Made by a program: the position numbers and the translations under genes. The notes below the pieces were generated by a model. That model worked only from the letters and a program-made list of their open reading frames with translations. It was not told the DNA's origin and searched no databases. DNA of 44,269 nucleotides from a virus: positions 1 to 44,269 of the IMG/VR virus record IMGVR_UViG_3300022910_000009; one strand, written 5' to 3'. Below are positions 1 through 5,448 of this stretch, piece by piece. Position 1 is the first letter of the stretch, and every line of letters starts with the position of its first letter.

Positions 1-40
1 CCGTCCCCGTCCCCGTACCCGTCCCCGTCCCCGTCCCCGG
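1..40. repeat. GGGGAC/GTCCCC hexamer tandem repeat at the window end
   Basis: The first 40 bases are repeats of CCGTCC/CCCGTC with one CCGTACCC variant, and the last 22 bases of the window (44248-44269) are the same kind of sequence. Each 6-bp unit encodes Gly-Asp on the minus strand, so gain or loss of units keeps the frame. Such repeats commonly break or collapse short-read assemblies, which probably explains why the window was cut here. Confidence 0.8.
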
Positions 41-254
41 ACAGCGCCTTCAACGCCGCCGTATTCAGCTCCGGAAATGTGGCGCCGCGTGAGACGCCGA
101 GGGCGTCGGTAATCCAGGCGCGCCAATCCTCACGCTCACACGCGGCCAGTGTCGACGCGGCAATGGGCTTGCCATCGGCCCATTCGATGGCCTCAGCGCA
201 CGCGCCCAGGTGAAGCAGCAACACGCACAGCGGCGGCAAGACAGAGCGCTTCAC
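1..254 (-). CDS. Small phage protein with Gly-Asp repeat tail (crosses the circular junction)
   Basis: Starts at GTG 254-252, overlapping the stop of the upstream gene by 4 nt (GTGA). It reads leftward off the window end and, if the sequence is circular, continues at 44269 to a TGA at 44226-44224, giving 99 residues. The N-terminal half (LGACAEAIEWADGK, then CEREDWRAW) matches a widespread phage hypothetical family with a Cys-Glu-x-x-Asp-Trp core; its function is unknown. The C-terminal part is a run of Gly-Asp dipeptides with occasional Tyr or Ser, encoded by a GGGGAC hexamer repeat. 254 plus 46 nt is an exact multiple of three and ends in another 4-nt overlap candidate, which supports circularity. 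Repeat length may vary or be mis-assembled. Confidence 0.7.
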   Translation of the reverse strand, partial: MKRSVLPPLCVLLLHLGACAEAIEWADGKPIAASTLAACEREDWRAWITDALGVSRGATFPELNTAALKALSGDGDGDGYGDGD

Positions 255-553
255 GCCCAGGGCCCTTTTTCCCAAGCCGCAGCAGCATCGGCCGTCACCT
301 CGAGCACCGCAGTGACGTTCCGCAGCTCGCAATCCACCGCCGGCCCGACTCGGCAACCGCTGGTCGGACCATTCGCCGCGAGACCCATGAACCCTTTGCA
401 GTCAGCCGACCAATACAGGCAGTTGCGTGAGCGCGTCAGCTTTACGGTCGCCCCAGTTGTCTTGGTCGCGTAGCCAAAGAAGACCCCGCGGTGTGCGGTG
501 GTAACGATGACAGGGCGAGCGGCGGGTTTCTTGACAGTTTTCTTGATTGGCAT
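251..553 (-). CDS. DUF6948-like phage protein
   Basis: 100 residues starting at ATG 553-551, with an AGGAG Shine-Dalgarno 7 nt upstream. After a basic, Lys/Pro/Ala-rich N-terminus it has the recognisable family core VTTAHRGVFFGYA, then a RNCLYWS stretch and GFMGLAANGP followed by GCRVGPAV. This pattern is typical of a small phage family (DUF6948, assigned from memory of the pattern) with unknown function. It is followed by the GD-repeat gene with a 4-nt overlap and preceded by a tRNA-like element. Confidence 0.8.
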   Translation of the reverse strand: MPIKKTVKKPAARPVIVTTAHRGVFFGYATKTTGATVKLTRSRNCLYWSADCKGFMGLAANGPTSGCRVGPAVDCELRNVTAVLEVTADAAAAWEKGPWA

Positions 554-581
554 GTGAATCTCCTAGGGCTTCATTGCCCGG

Positions 582-654
582 TGGAGCCCACTGGAATCGA
601 ACCAGCGAGGCGCGCTAAAGGAACCACCCGAATGCGCGCCCGACCTACGGCCCC
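582..654 (-). ncRNA. tRNA-like element with good acceptor and T arms only
   Basis: On the minus strand 654 to 582 is 73 nt. GGGGCCG at 654-648 pairs 6 of 7 with GGGCTCC at 589-583, TA follows at positions 8-9, and there is a T arm CTGG-TTCGATT-CCAG. An A discriminator is followed by CC. The length equals a normal tRNA, but no canonical D arm or 7-nt anticodon loop can be drawn. Instead a strong stem GGCGCGC/GCGCGCC encloses an 18-nt loop. It fills the gap between two leftward genes. It may be a degenerate tRNA, a tRNA mimic or a tRNA 3'-end remnant; no anticodon can be called. Confidence 0.35.
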
Positions 655-659
655 TAGAA

Positions 660-905
660 TCAGTCGCGCTGCTCTTCGGGTGGCAGCGCGCGGTTGCGTT
701 CCTCGAATAGGTCACACGAGCTCATGTGCTGCCCGTCGTGACCGCATCCCAGATCGCATCCGTTTTCCGGACATGGGCCGCCAACAATCGCGTGATTACG
801 GTCTGCGATAAACCGCCGCAGCCCTTCTGCCCAGTCACACTCTCCAGTGTGACCTGACGCCAGCGCACATTCGGCACTACCGCAAAAGCGTCCACATGTG
901 CTCAC
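660..905 (-). CDS. Cys/His-rich small phage protein
   Basis: 81 residues starting at GTG 905-903 with GGGAGG 6 nt upstream. It contains two copies of a C-x-C-x-G-H-x-G pattern (CGSAECALASGHTGECD near the N-terminus, then GCDLGCGHDGQH), typical of small phage Zn-binding proteins of unknown function. The same pattern recurs in the large Cys-rich protein at 34099-35628, which suggests exchange of a module within this genome. The stop lies 5 nt from the tRNA-like element. Confidence 0.65.
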   Translation of the reverse strand: MSTCGRFCGSAECALASGHTGECDWAEGLRRFIADRNHAIVGGPCPENGCDLGCGHDGQHMSSCDLFEERNRALPPEEQRD

Positions 906-967
906 AGCAGCCTCCCGGCAATCAGCACGAATGCCAGCAGCGCGATGAGCACCATCGCGTCAGACAC
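902..967 (-). CDS. Possible 21-residue hydrophobic micro-protein
   Basis: GTG 967-965 opens a 21-codon frame whose product is almost entirely hydrophobic after four residues (MSDAMVLIALLAFVLIAG). Its TGA overlaps the GTG of the next gene in GTGA style. It would form one membrane helix. Similar overlapping membrane micro-ORFs exist at 8817 and 9539, which makes it plausible, but the ribosome site is weak. Confidence 0.3.
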   Translation of the reverse strand: MSDAMVLIALLAFVLIAGRLL

Positions 968-1150
968 TGGGACCCCAGACTACAGCGTTCATTCGCTCGA
1001 CTCCTTTCGGATTGGACAGGCATCGACCAGAGCCGATGCGGTGAGGGTAGTGGTAGCTCGGACAAGTGCAGGTCAGGTTCCGCGGGTTGTCGCTACGCCG
1101 GCAGAGTGGACGGCCGCGGCGGCAATTGGGGCGCCGGCAGTAACAGCCAA

Positions 1151-1366
1151 CTACTCGCGACACGCTGCCTCCAGTTCAACCAGGACGGCGTCGAGTCGGT
1201 CGAGCGCGCCACGGATATGCTTTGGCGAATTGCCAACAGCAAAGCGATCCTGATTGTCGAACAGCTCCTCGCGAACCCGCGTCGCCCACTGCCTCGCGCT
1301 CAGTGCTAGCTCCTCACGCTTTGGCTTCTGCAGCTCCAACTGGCCACCAGGGAACGCGAAGCTCAC
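1151..1366 (-). CDS. Hypothetical helical protein
   Basis: 71 residues starting at GTG 1366-1364, which overlaps the stop of the upstream gene by 4 nt. The sequence is charged and mostly helical (RQWATRVREELFDNQDRF, then a Leu/Glu-rich end). No family is recognised. It belongs to the small leftward operon starting at the promoter near 1754. Confidence 0.6.
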   Translation of the reverse strand: MSFAFPGGQLELQKPKREELALSARQWATRVREELFDNQDRFAVGNSPKHIRGALDRLDAVLVELEAACRE

Positions 1367-1533
1367 GTCGCCACCTTCTTGCGTGTCTGCCCGTCCGACT
1401 TGGACATCTCACGCATGTAGCCAGCGTGCCACCACTCCGATGACTTCGTTTCGCCATACAGTGGCGCGAGCCCGAGGCAAGCACGTAGGGCGTCAACGAA
1501 AGTCGCGTGGTCCGATGCGATGTACTTGCTCAT
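1363..1533 (-). CDS. Small hypothetical phage protein
   Basis: 56 residues starting at ATG 1533-1531. This start is chosen because it overlaps the stop of the upstream small gene (ATGA), although the frame stays open far upstream. The product begins MSKYIASDHATFVDALRAC and has a WWHAGYMREMSK segment near its end. It has no recognised domain. It is coupled on both sides by 4-nt overlaps. Confidence 0.6.
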   Translation of the reverse strand: MSKYIASDHATFVDALRACLGLAPLYGETKSSEWWHAGYMREMSKSDGQTRKKVAT

Positions 1534-1706
1534 CGGGGCCACACTTCCGAGCCGCTCGGCTGATTCAGCTGGTCGAACTCCGACCGCATTGATTCGTGGG
1601 TGGAGTTTTCTAGCTCGTGGAGCTCGTCGGCGAGCGACATCTCGCACGGGTAGCAGAGCCCGCTTTCGAGCTCGTGACATTGGCAATGATGGGTTGAAAG
1701 CGTCAT
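1530..1706 (-). CDS. Small Cys-rich protein, first gene after promoter cassette 1
   Basis: 58 residues starting at ATG 1706-1704, preceded by GAGGAACCACC. The N-terminus carries a CxC-x7-CxxC-like cluster (CQCHELESGLCYPC), probably a small metal site, followed by an acidic helix. It ends in an ATGA overlap with the next gene. It is first in a leftward unit with a sigma-70-like promoter 21-48 nt upstream. Its function is unknown. Confidence 0.65.
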   Translation of the reverse strand: MTLSTHHCQCHELESGLCYPCEMSLADELHELENSTHESMRSEFDQLNQPSGSEVWPR

Positions 1707-1726
1707 GGTGGTTCCTCGTTATCAAC

Positions 1727-1754
1727 AGGATAGTCTCTGTCAAGTGAACGTCAA
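1727..1754 (-). promoter_or_regulatory. Leftward promoter cassette 1
   Basis: TTGACG at 1754-1749 and TATCCT at 1732-1727 are separated by 16 bp. A second TTGAC lies inside the spacer 11 bp from the first, as in the two sister cassettes at 2441 and 2754. A DnaA-box-like TTATCAACA (1719-1727, plus strand) abuts the -10. The leader ends in GAGGAACCACC-ATG. Confidence 0.65.
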
Positions 1755-1757
1755 GTA

Positions 1758-2009
1758 CTAATCGCAGCACCAGACGTTGCCGGTTACCTGGCGACCTTCG
1801 GTCCAGTCCGGGCCAGCGCAGTGGTCTGGCATGGGGTTCGTTTGCGCCACGTCGGAACAGACGACCGCAGCCGATTGGCGCGGGCAGAGCTGTAGTCGCA
1901 CCTTCTCGGACTCGACCCTGCAGCCGCTGCCCAGCGGCTCGACTTGGCCAGCGCATGCGGTCAGGAGCAGGGCTGCAACAAGGGCGCGTATCACGCCGCC
2001 GAGGTTCAT
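1758..2009 (-). CDS. Small Cys-rich lipoprotein
   Basis: 83 residues from ATG 2009-2007, which overlaps the upstream stop (ATGA); a GTG two codons earlier is an alternative. The N-terminus is a lipoprotein signal: an Arg, a hydrophobic run, and the lipobox LLTAC. The mature part has six further Cys residues and no recognised family. It is co-transcribed with the exported protein at 2006-2416. Both may act in the host envelope, for example in superinfection exclusion, but that is only inference. Confidence 0.65.
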   Translation of the reverse strand: MNLGGVIRALVAALLLTACAGQVEPLGSGCRVESEKVRLQLCPRQSAAVVCSDVAQTNPMPDHCAGPDWTEGRQVTGNVWCCD

Positions 2010-2416
2010 TGGCACACCGAAACGTCGGTGGTGGCGTCGTAGTAGCCGTTAGGGCAGCGCGCGGCCCACTCAGCCGCGTCCTGTCGGTCAATCTCATGCT
2101 CGGACGGCGTAGCCACGCCCTCGTAGAGCCAGCTGTCGCCATCGTGGTCGAACGCAATCAGCTCGTTCAGCGACACGTCTGTCGACGCAACCAAGTGCGC
2201 GCGCCATGCCGTGTACTCGCAATTGGCCTTCACGCGCTCGTAGGTGGCGTCTGGCAGGCCATCGCCCATGGCCTTGGCGCGCTGATAGGCGCCCTCCGCC
2301 AGGTCATGGCACAGCTGCGCAGGCTCCTCGTACTCAGCCGCCGCACACACGCAAGGCAGCGACAGCAGAGCAGCCAGAAGGCTCGTGGATACTGCGAATC
2401 GTCCTAGTTTGGTCAT
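2006..2416 (-). CDS. Exported protein with Sec signal peptide
   Basis: 136 residues starting at ATG 2416-2414 after an AAAGGG leader. Residues 1-26 form a Sec signal peptide (basic start, hydrophobic core, small residues before AAAEYEE). The mature region contains several Cys and a C-terminal CPNGYYDATTDVSVC segment, consistent with disulfides in the periplasm. The family is not recognised. It is first in a two-gene unit with the lipoprotein, downstream of promoter cassette 2. Confidence 0.7.
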   Translation of the reverse strand: MTKLGRFAVSTSLLAALLSLPCVCAAAEYEEPAQLCHDLAEGAYQRAKAMGDGLPDATYERVKANCEYTAWRAHLVASTDVSLNELIAFDHDGDSWLYEGVATPSEHEIDRQDAAEWAARCPNGYYDATTDVSVCQ

Positions 2417-2440
2417 TGGTGGTTCCCTTTCGACTCGTTC

Positions 2441-2469
2441 AATCTAGCGCACTGTCAGGCGGACGTCAA
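2441..2469 (-). promoter_or_regulatory. Leftward promoter cassette 2
   Basis: TTGACG at 2469-2464 and TAGATT at 2446-2441 with a 17-bp spacer. The spacer contains CCTGAC, 11 bp from the -35 TTGAC. A DnaA-box-like TAATCCACA (TGTGGATTA on the plus strand, 2476-2484) sits 6 bp upstream of the -35. The leader to ATG 2416 carries TCGAAAGGGAACC. Confidence 0.75.
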
Positions 2470-2481
2470 GCGCTCTGTGGA

Positions 2482-2730
2482 TTAAACTTCGAGCGCCTCG
2501 ACCAAAGCGAGCTCGCGCACGCAACGGTCAATCACGTCCGCTTGCGGCGCCGCCGCATCACCTGGCAGCCCATCAGTGCAGAGTTCGCGCACCGCCTGAG
2601 CGAACGCTGCCAGCGCGGTCGTGGTGTAGCCAAACCGTTCCAGGAACGAGCGAGCCTCGGCGACATCTCGCGCATGGAACTCGCAGCTCAGAATCTCGTG
2701 GGCTTGCTCGGCTTGTGCTTCTTTGGTCAT
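2482..2730 (-). CDS. Hypothetical soluble helical protein
   Basis: 82 residues from ATG 2730-2728, chosen because GAAAGGAA lies 6 nt upstream; a longer frame to 2751 lacks a ribosome site. The sequence is helical and acidic with three Cys. No domain is recognised. It is the only gene of the unit driven by promoter cassette 3. Confidence 0.65.
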   Translation of the reverse strand: MTKEAQAEQAHEILSCEFHARDVAEARSFLERFGYTTTALAAFAQAVRELCTDGLPGDAAAPQADVIDRCVRELALVEALEV

Positions 2731-2753
2731 GTGGGTTCCTTTCGACACCACTC

Positions 2754-2782
2754 AATCTAGCTCCACGTCAGGCCAACGTCAA
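2754..2782 (-). promoter_or_regulatory. Leftward promoter cassette 3
   Basis: TTGACG at 2782-2777 and TAGATT at 2759-2754 with a 17-bp spacer. A second TGACGT lies in the spacer 11 bp from the first. A DnaA-box-like TTATCAACA (TGTTGATAA on the plus strand, 2789-2797) is 6 bp upstream of the -35. The leader to ATG 2730 contains GTCGAAAGGAACCCAC. Confidence 0.75.
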
Positions 2783-3377
2783 GCCTCTTGTTGATAAAAC
2801 GACCGATTGCTTTACGTGAACTGGCGGCTACACACTCGGTTGATACCGTGAACGGGTGTTCACACGACTGTTCGGCGCGCGCGTTGCACTGTTCGTGTGG
2901 CCGTACAATCGTGAGGGGTCTCCAAGAGGCGTTGTCGCTGTCGACGGATAGGGCTGTGGTGTCGTTAGGCTTTAGCCCAATCCCCACTCCAGAACCCCGG
3001 TTAGGATAGACTGGACACCGGTAAGGTAGACAGGACTGGTGGCGGTGGACTCTCCGCCGTCGAAGCCGGGCGACTGCCACTGCTGCGCAGTGGGGTGAAA
3101 AGCAGGCCCCCGCCCTCACGCCTTCTCACGGATGCCACTGCTCATGCGCTCACCCCTAAACGCACGGGAATTCTGCGTATTCGTAGCCCTGTGCCTGCGC
3201 CGCTCACCACCTGTTCAGCCTGAACATCCGCGCAGCGCCACCTCTCCGCGCACAGGCGATTGGACCCCACCCCAGGGGGAGAGGGGGTAGGAGGGAGAGG
3301 GGGGCCACCTCCACCCCCATTTTTTACTACGGCACTTTGCTACTGTGCTCTGCTACGCTGCTGTGCTACTGTGCTCT
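2783..3377. other. Non-coding divergent control region
   Basis: No convincing gene lies between the leftward promoter at 2782 and the rightward gene at 3378. The stretch holds a perfect dyad (GTGAAC at 2848-2853, GTTCAC at 2858-2863), imperfect direct repeats beginning GGTTAGGATAGACTGGA (2999-3015) and GGTAAGGTAGACAGGA (from 3020), a G-rich intrinsic terminator ending at 3325, and a 13-bp repeat GCTACTGTGCTCT present at 3339-3351 and 3365-3377. An untranslated RNA upstream of the terminator is possible. Confidence 0.6.
3283..3325 (+). terminator. Strong rightward intrinsic terminator
   Basis: GGGGGT (3283-3288) pairs with ACCCCC (3313-3318), and GGAGG (3290-3294) pairs with CCTCC (3308-3312). 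This gives an 11-bp stem with a single bulged A and a 13-nt loop. It is followed by A and six T (3320-3325). The same strand could instead form a G-quadruplex, since four runs of three or more G occur in 3275-3304. It stops rightward transcription just before the gene at 3378. Confidence 0.75.
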
Positions 3378-3752
3378 ATGGCCTCGAAGAAACCAATGAC
3401 ACCGCTCCGGGCGCTCGGGCTGTACTGGTCGAGCGCTGTGCTGAGACTCCTGTCGGCCGCCGAGTCGATGAGCTTCAGCGAATTGTTCCGCGGAACGCGC
3501 GCTGGCCCGTCAACCTTGACCGCCACCATGCGGAGCCTGGAGGAGGCTGGGCTGGTAAGCCACGACCCATTCGAGTCCAGATACGCCATCACGCCCAAGG
3601 GGGCGAGGGGGCTCTGGGTGGCGCAGCAACTGAGCGAGGTTGACGGGTCGGCGCCTGGGCCTGGTTCGGTCGGCGGAGAGAGGCGGGCGCCGAAGCCTGG
3701 CGAACGGTTCGTCGAAGGGGCGGCTGCACGACCGAAAGCGTGGGGCCTATGA
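3378..3752 (+). CDS. Winged-helix transcriptional regulator
   Basis: 124 residues from ATG 3378. Residues about 20-80 form a winged-helix pattern: a recognition-helix region with FSELFRGTRAGPSTLTATM-like spacing, LEEAGLVS, and the wing ending in YAITPKGARGLW, as in MarR/HxlR-type regulators. The C-terminal 40 residues are Gly/Pro/Arg-rich and probably disordered. TACTGT lies 5 nt before the ATG and no Shine-Dalgarno is seen, so the mRNA may be leaderless. It is coupled to the next gene by ATGA and is a candidate control gene of the adjacent region. Confidence 0.7.
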   Translation: MASKKPMTPLRALGLYWSSAVLRLLSAAESMSFSELFRGTRAGPSTLTATMRSLEEAGLVSHDPFESRYAITPKGARGLWVAQQLSEVDGSAPGPGSVGGERRAPKPGERFVEGAAARPKAWGL

Positions 3753-3943
3753 GAGGCCTCACCCCGAAGGAGCGCTCGTTGTTGGTCGCACCCAATGGCT
3801 TCGTCGCCAAGGACCAGTCTGAATTCGATGCGCTCGACAAGCTGTTTGAGTCCGGGCGAGTGCTGAGCCTTGAGCGAGGCGACTGGACGGTCTCTGAGCT
3901 AGGCCGCCTTGCCCTTCGCGTCTGCCCGGTGGACGAGCCATAA
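3749..3943 (+). CDS. Small winged-helix-like protein
   Basis: 64 residues from ATG 3749, overlapping the previous stop (ATGA). The C-terminal WTVSELGRLALRV resembles the last helix of small phage winged-helix proteins, and the middle is a helix-turn-helix-like LDKLFESGRVL. It may partner the upstream regulator. The assignment rests on short pattern similarity. Confidence 0.5.
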   Translation: MRGLTPKERSLLVAPNGFVAKDQSEFDALDKLFESGRVLSLERGDWTVSELGRLALRVCPVDEP

Positions 3944-3967
3944 TTTTCAGCACCAACCAGCAGCGTA

Positions 3968-4000
3968 TTACATTGTAACGCACGTCAAGCGTGCTAAGGT
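3968..4000 (+). promoter_or_regulatory. Operator-like palindrome and promoter before 4007
   Basis: TTACA-T-TGTAA at 3968-3978 is an 11-bp palindrome. TTGTAA (3973-3978) and TAAGGT (3995-4000) are spaced 16 bp and could be -35 and -10. The ATG at 4007 is 6 nt after the -10, which suggests a leaderless transcript. The flank CACGTCAAGCG is repeated in inverted orientation at 5366-5384. Confidence 0.5.
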
Positions 4001-4006
4001 AAGCGC

Positions 4007-4276
4007 ATGGGAATTTCTGTAGCAATGGAGCAGTCGGCGCTTTCGCCGCAAGAGTTCAAGGTGATGGTCAACGAGGGAGCGAAGCATACGCTTGGAGCCC
4101 TGTCTGACTTCTGCGACCAGGATGCGATGCCGCAGCTGGTTATTTTGGAGATTTGCCGGCGCCATTTAGTCGCCGTTATCGAGCACGGGTTGTCGCAAGA
4201 CCCGATTGCGCTCGCAAAGTTCCACGCCGACATAGAGGCGCAGTTCGCTCAGCTGAAGCCGGTGCATGCGTCATGA
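4007..4276 (+). CDS. Hypothetical protein, first of a rightward operon
   Basis: 89 residues from ATG 4007. It is a mostly helical, mildly acidic protein (PQEFKVMVNEGAKHTLGAL, then LVILEICRRHLVAVIEHGL) with no recognised family. It begins an operon of about ten small genes joined by 4-nt overlaps. No Shine-Dalgarno precedes it, and a -10-like TAAGGT lies 6 nt upstream. Confidence 0.6.
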   Translation: MGISVAMEQSALSPQEFKVMVNEGAKHTLGALSDFCDQDAMPQLVILEICRRHLVAVIEHGLSQDPIALAKFHADIEAQFAQLKPVHAS

Positions 4277-4653
4277 GTAAAGCCCCCCGATACGACTTCA
4301 AGGTTCCACGCAAGGGTGGGTTCATGTGGGCCAGCGAAACCGACCTCGAGTCGCTCAAGTTCTGGCACAGCAAGTTCTCCGTCAGCTCGAGCCCGCAGTA
4401 CGCCGAGAGGGACCAGGCCAAGGCCAAGAAGCTCTCGTACTGGGTGGCGTACCGCGAGGCCGACCCTTACAGCCGATGGAAGGGTACGCGCGGGAACGCG
4501 GAGTGCGTGGCGAACCAACCGTCGAACAAGCCGACCATTTTTCCGTGGGATGGCTTCCAATCCACCCCGAGTCCGCCGCCCGAGCAGGACCCGGGCGACA
4601 ACAAGGGTGATGCGTGGGAAGGGGGCGACAATGGCGAAATTCCGAACTGGTAG
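4273..4653 (+). CDS. Hypothetical phage protein
   Basis: 126 residues from ATG 4273, which overlaps the previous stop (ATGA). The sequence has many aromatic and basic residues in its first two thirds (GGFMWASETDLESLKFW, KKLSYWVAYREADPYSRW). It ends in a Pro/Gly/Asp-rich low-complexity tail. No domain is recognised. The next gene starts inside its last 23 nt. Confidence 0.6.
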   Translation: MSKAPRYDFKVPRKGGFMWASETDLESLKFWHSKFSVSSSPQYAERDQAKAKKLSYWVAYREADPYSRWKGTRGNAECVANQPSNKPTIFPWDGFQSTPSPPPEQDPGDNKGDAWEGGDNGEIPNW

Positions 4654-4837
4654 GATTTGGCGACTGGGCGAGAAGGAGCTTACGGCGCGCAAGTACTTCG
4701 CGCCTGCTGAGTTAGAGCTCCACGACGCGCGCGAGGATGAGGAGCCGACAGCCTTTGCCCGCGAGCGCTACCGGCTGGGCATTACCGCTAAGCAGCTCAC
4801 ATCGCTCGCTTGGCATGAACACTGGGGGCGACCGTGA
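4631..4837 (+). CDS. Small hypothetical protein
   Basis: 68 residues from ATG 4631, within the end of the upstream gene. It is basic at the N-terminus and charged helical afterwards (RKYFAPAELELHDARED). It has no recognised domain. It overlaps the following GTG start by 4 nt. Confidence 0.5.
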   Translation: MAKFRTGRIWRLGEKELTARKYFAPAELELHDAREDEEPTAFARERYRLGITAKQLTSLAWHEHWGRP

Positions 4838-5196
4838 TTTTCCCAGGCATCACCCTGGCCGCAAAGGAGCAGTTGCAGCGTGACATCGAGAAGGCCTGGG
4901 CGGAGCGCGCGGCCGAGTGTACGCCCAGCGTCTGGACGAAGGAACGCGCCGGGTTCAGCTGGCAAGCGCGGCCGGCGTTCTTCTCGGTCTTCTGGAAAGC
5001 CTCGCTCCTTTTTAGCCTCCTACTCGTCGGGTGCTCCTTCGAAGCCCGTCAGGGCTGTCCTACCTGCGAGGAGGCAGAGAACGCCGCGGAGTGCGCCGAG
5101 CGTGGCGGGCAGGGGCTCGAGGCGGGGGCTGGTCCGGGGTGCTTTTGCCAGCCCTCAGCGCTGGACGTGGCGCGAGAGCTAGGATGCCAGCTATGA
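4834..5196 (+). CDS. Membrane-anchored Cys-rich protein with an internal lipobox-like segment
   Basis: 120 residues from GTG 4834 (GTGA overlap). Residues 1-50 are a soluble helical part, residues about 52-66 are a hydrophobic run ending LLLVGC that looks like a lipoprotein signal, and the rest has eight Cys residues (CPTCEEAENAAEC, then CFC). A lipobox this far inside a protein is odd. There is no in-frame ATG or GTG just before it, so this could be a fusion of a soluble gene and a former lipoprotein gene, or a single-pass membrane protein. Confidence 0.55.
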   Translation: MIFPGITLAAKEQLQRDIEKAWAERAAECTPSVWTKERAGFSWQARPAFFSVFWKASLLFSLLLVGCSFEARQGCPTCEEAENAAECAERGGQGLEAGAGPGCFCQPSALDVARELGCQL

Positions 5197-5378
5197 AACA
5201 TCCCCATTTTTGCGACTGCGACAGCTGCCTGAACCTCGGCGGTGGCGTTCACTACGACGGGGCCGGCGTGTCGCGCACAGTTTCGGCGCTTCCGGTCGCC
5301 TTCGCACTCGAACACGAGCTCGCTCAGCGCCGTGCCTACGCACGGAAACGCAGACTAGCGCGGCCGCTTGACGTGTGA
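5193..5378 (+). CDS. Small CxCxxC metal-binding protein
   Basis: 61 residues from ATG 5193 (ATGA overlap with the previous stop). The N-terminus HFCDCDSCLN has three closely spaced Cys that could bind Zn. The C-terminus is strongly basic (RRAYARKRRLAR), consistent with nucleic-acid binding. Its function is unknown. Confidence 0.6.
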   Translation: MKHPHFCDCDSCLNLGGGVHYDGAGVSRTVSALPVAFALEHELAQRRAYARKRRLARPLDV

Positions 5379-5393
5379 TACAATGCGTTACGC
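5366..5393. promoter_or_regulatory. Operator-like repeat element, inverted copy of the one at 3970
   Basis: Read on the minus strand, 5384-5366 matches 3971-3990 at almost every position: CATTGTA, then CACGTCAAGCG. It overlaps the end of the gene at 5193 and lies before the gene at 5449. A short CCGC-GAC-GCGG hairpin with five T follows at 5420-5435 and may act as a weak attenuator. Confidence 0.45.
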
Positions 5394-5448
5394 TCGGTGC
5401 CATGGTGCGCGGAGAGATTCCGCGACGCGGTTTTTGAGTCTGTCCGAC

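Noticed and set aside
582-654. Calling the tRNA-like element a functional tRNA with a UUA or UUU anticodon
   Set aside because: A loop around CTTTAGC can be drawn, but its stem has a mismatch, the variable region shrinks to 2 nt and no D arm forms.
1363-2157. A 264-codon leftward ORF
   Set aside because: Only its last 56 codons are credible. The upstream part is antisense or out of frame to three better genes at 1530-2416 and contains their promoter.
2788-3009. A 73-codon rightward ORF in the control region
   Set aside because: It starts at TTG inside the DnaA-box-like sequence, has no ribosome site and has no protein-like pattern.
2757-3119. A 120-codon leftward ORF across the control region
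   Set aside because: It would run through promoter cassette 3 and the dyad, its product is compositionally random (Arg, Ser, Cys, His), and it has no ribosome site.
5420-5435. Intrinsic terminator CCGC-GAC-GCGG followed by five T
   Set aside because: The stem is only 4 bp and lies inside a possible coding extension, so it is noted as a weak attenuator rather than listed as a terminator.
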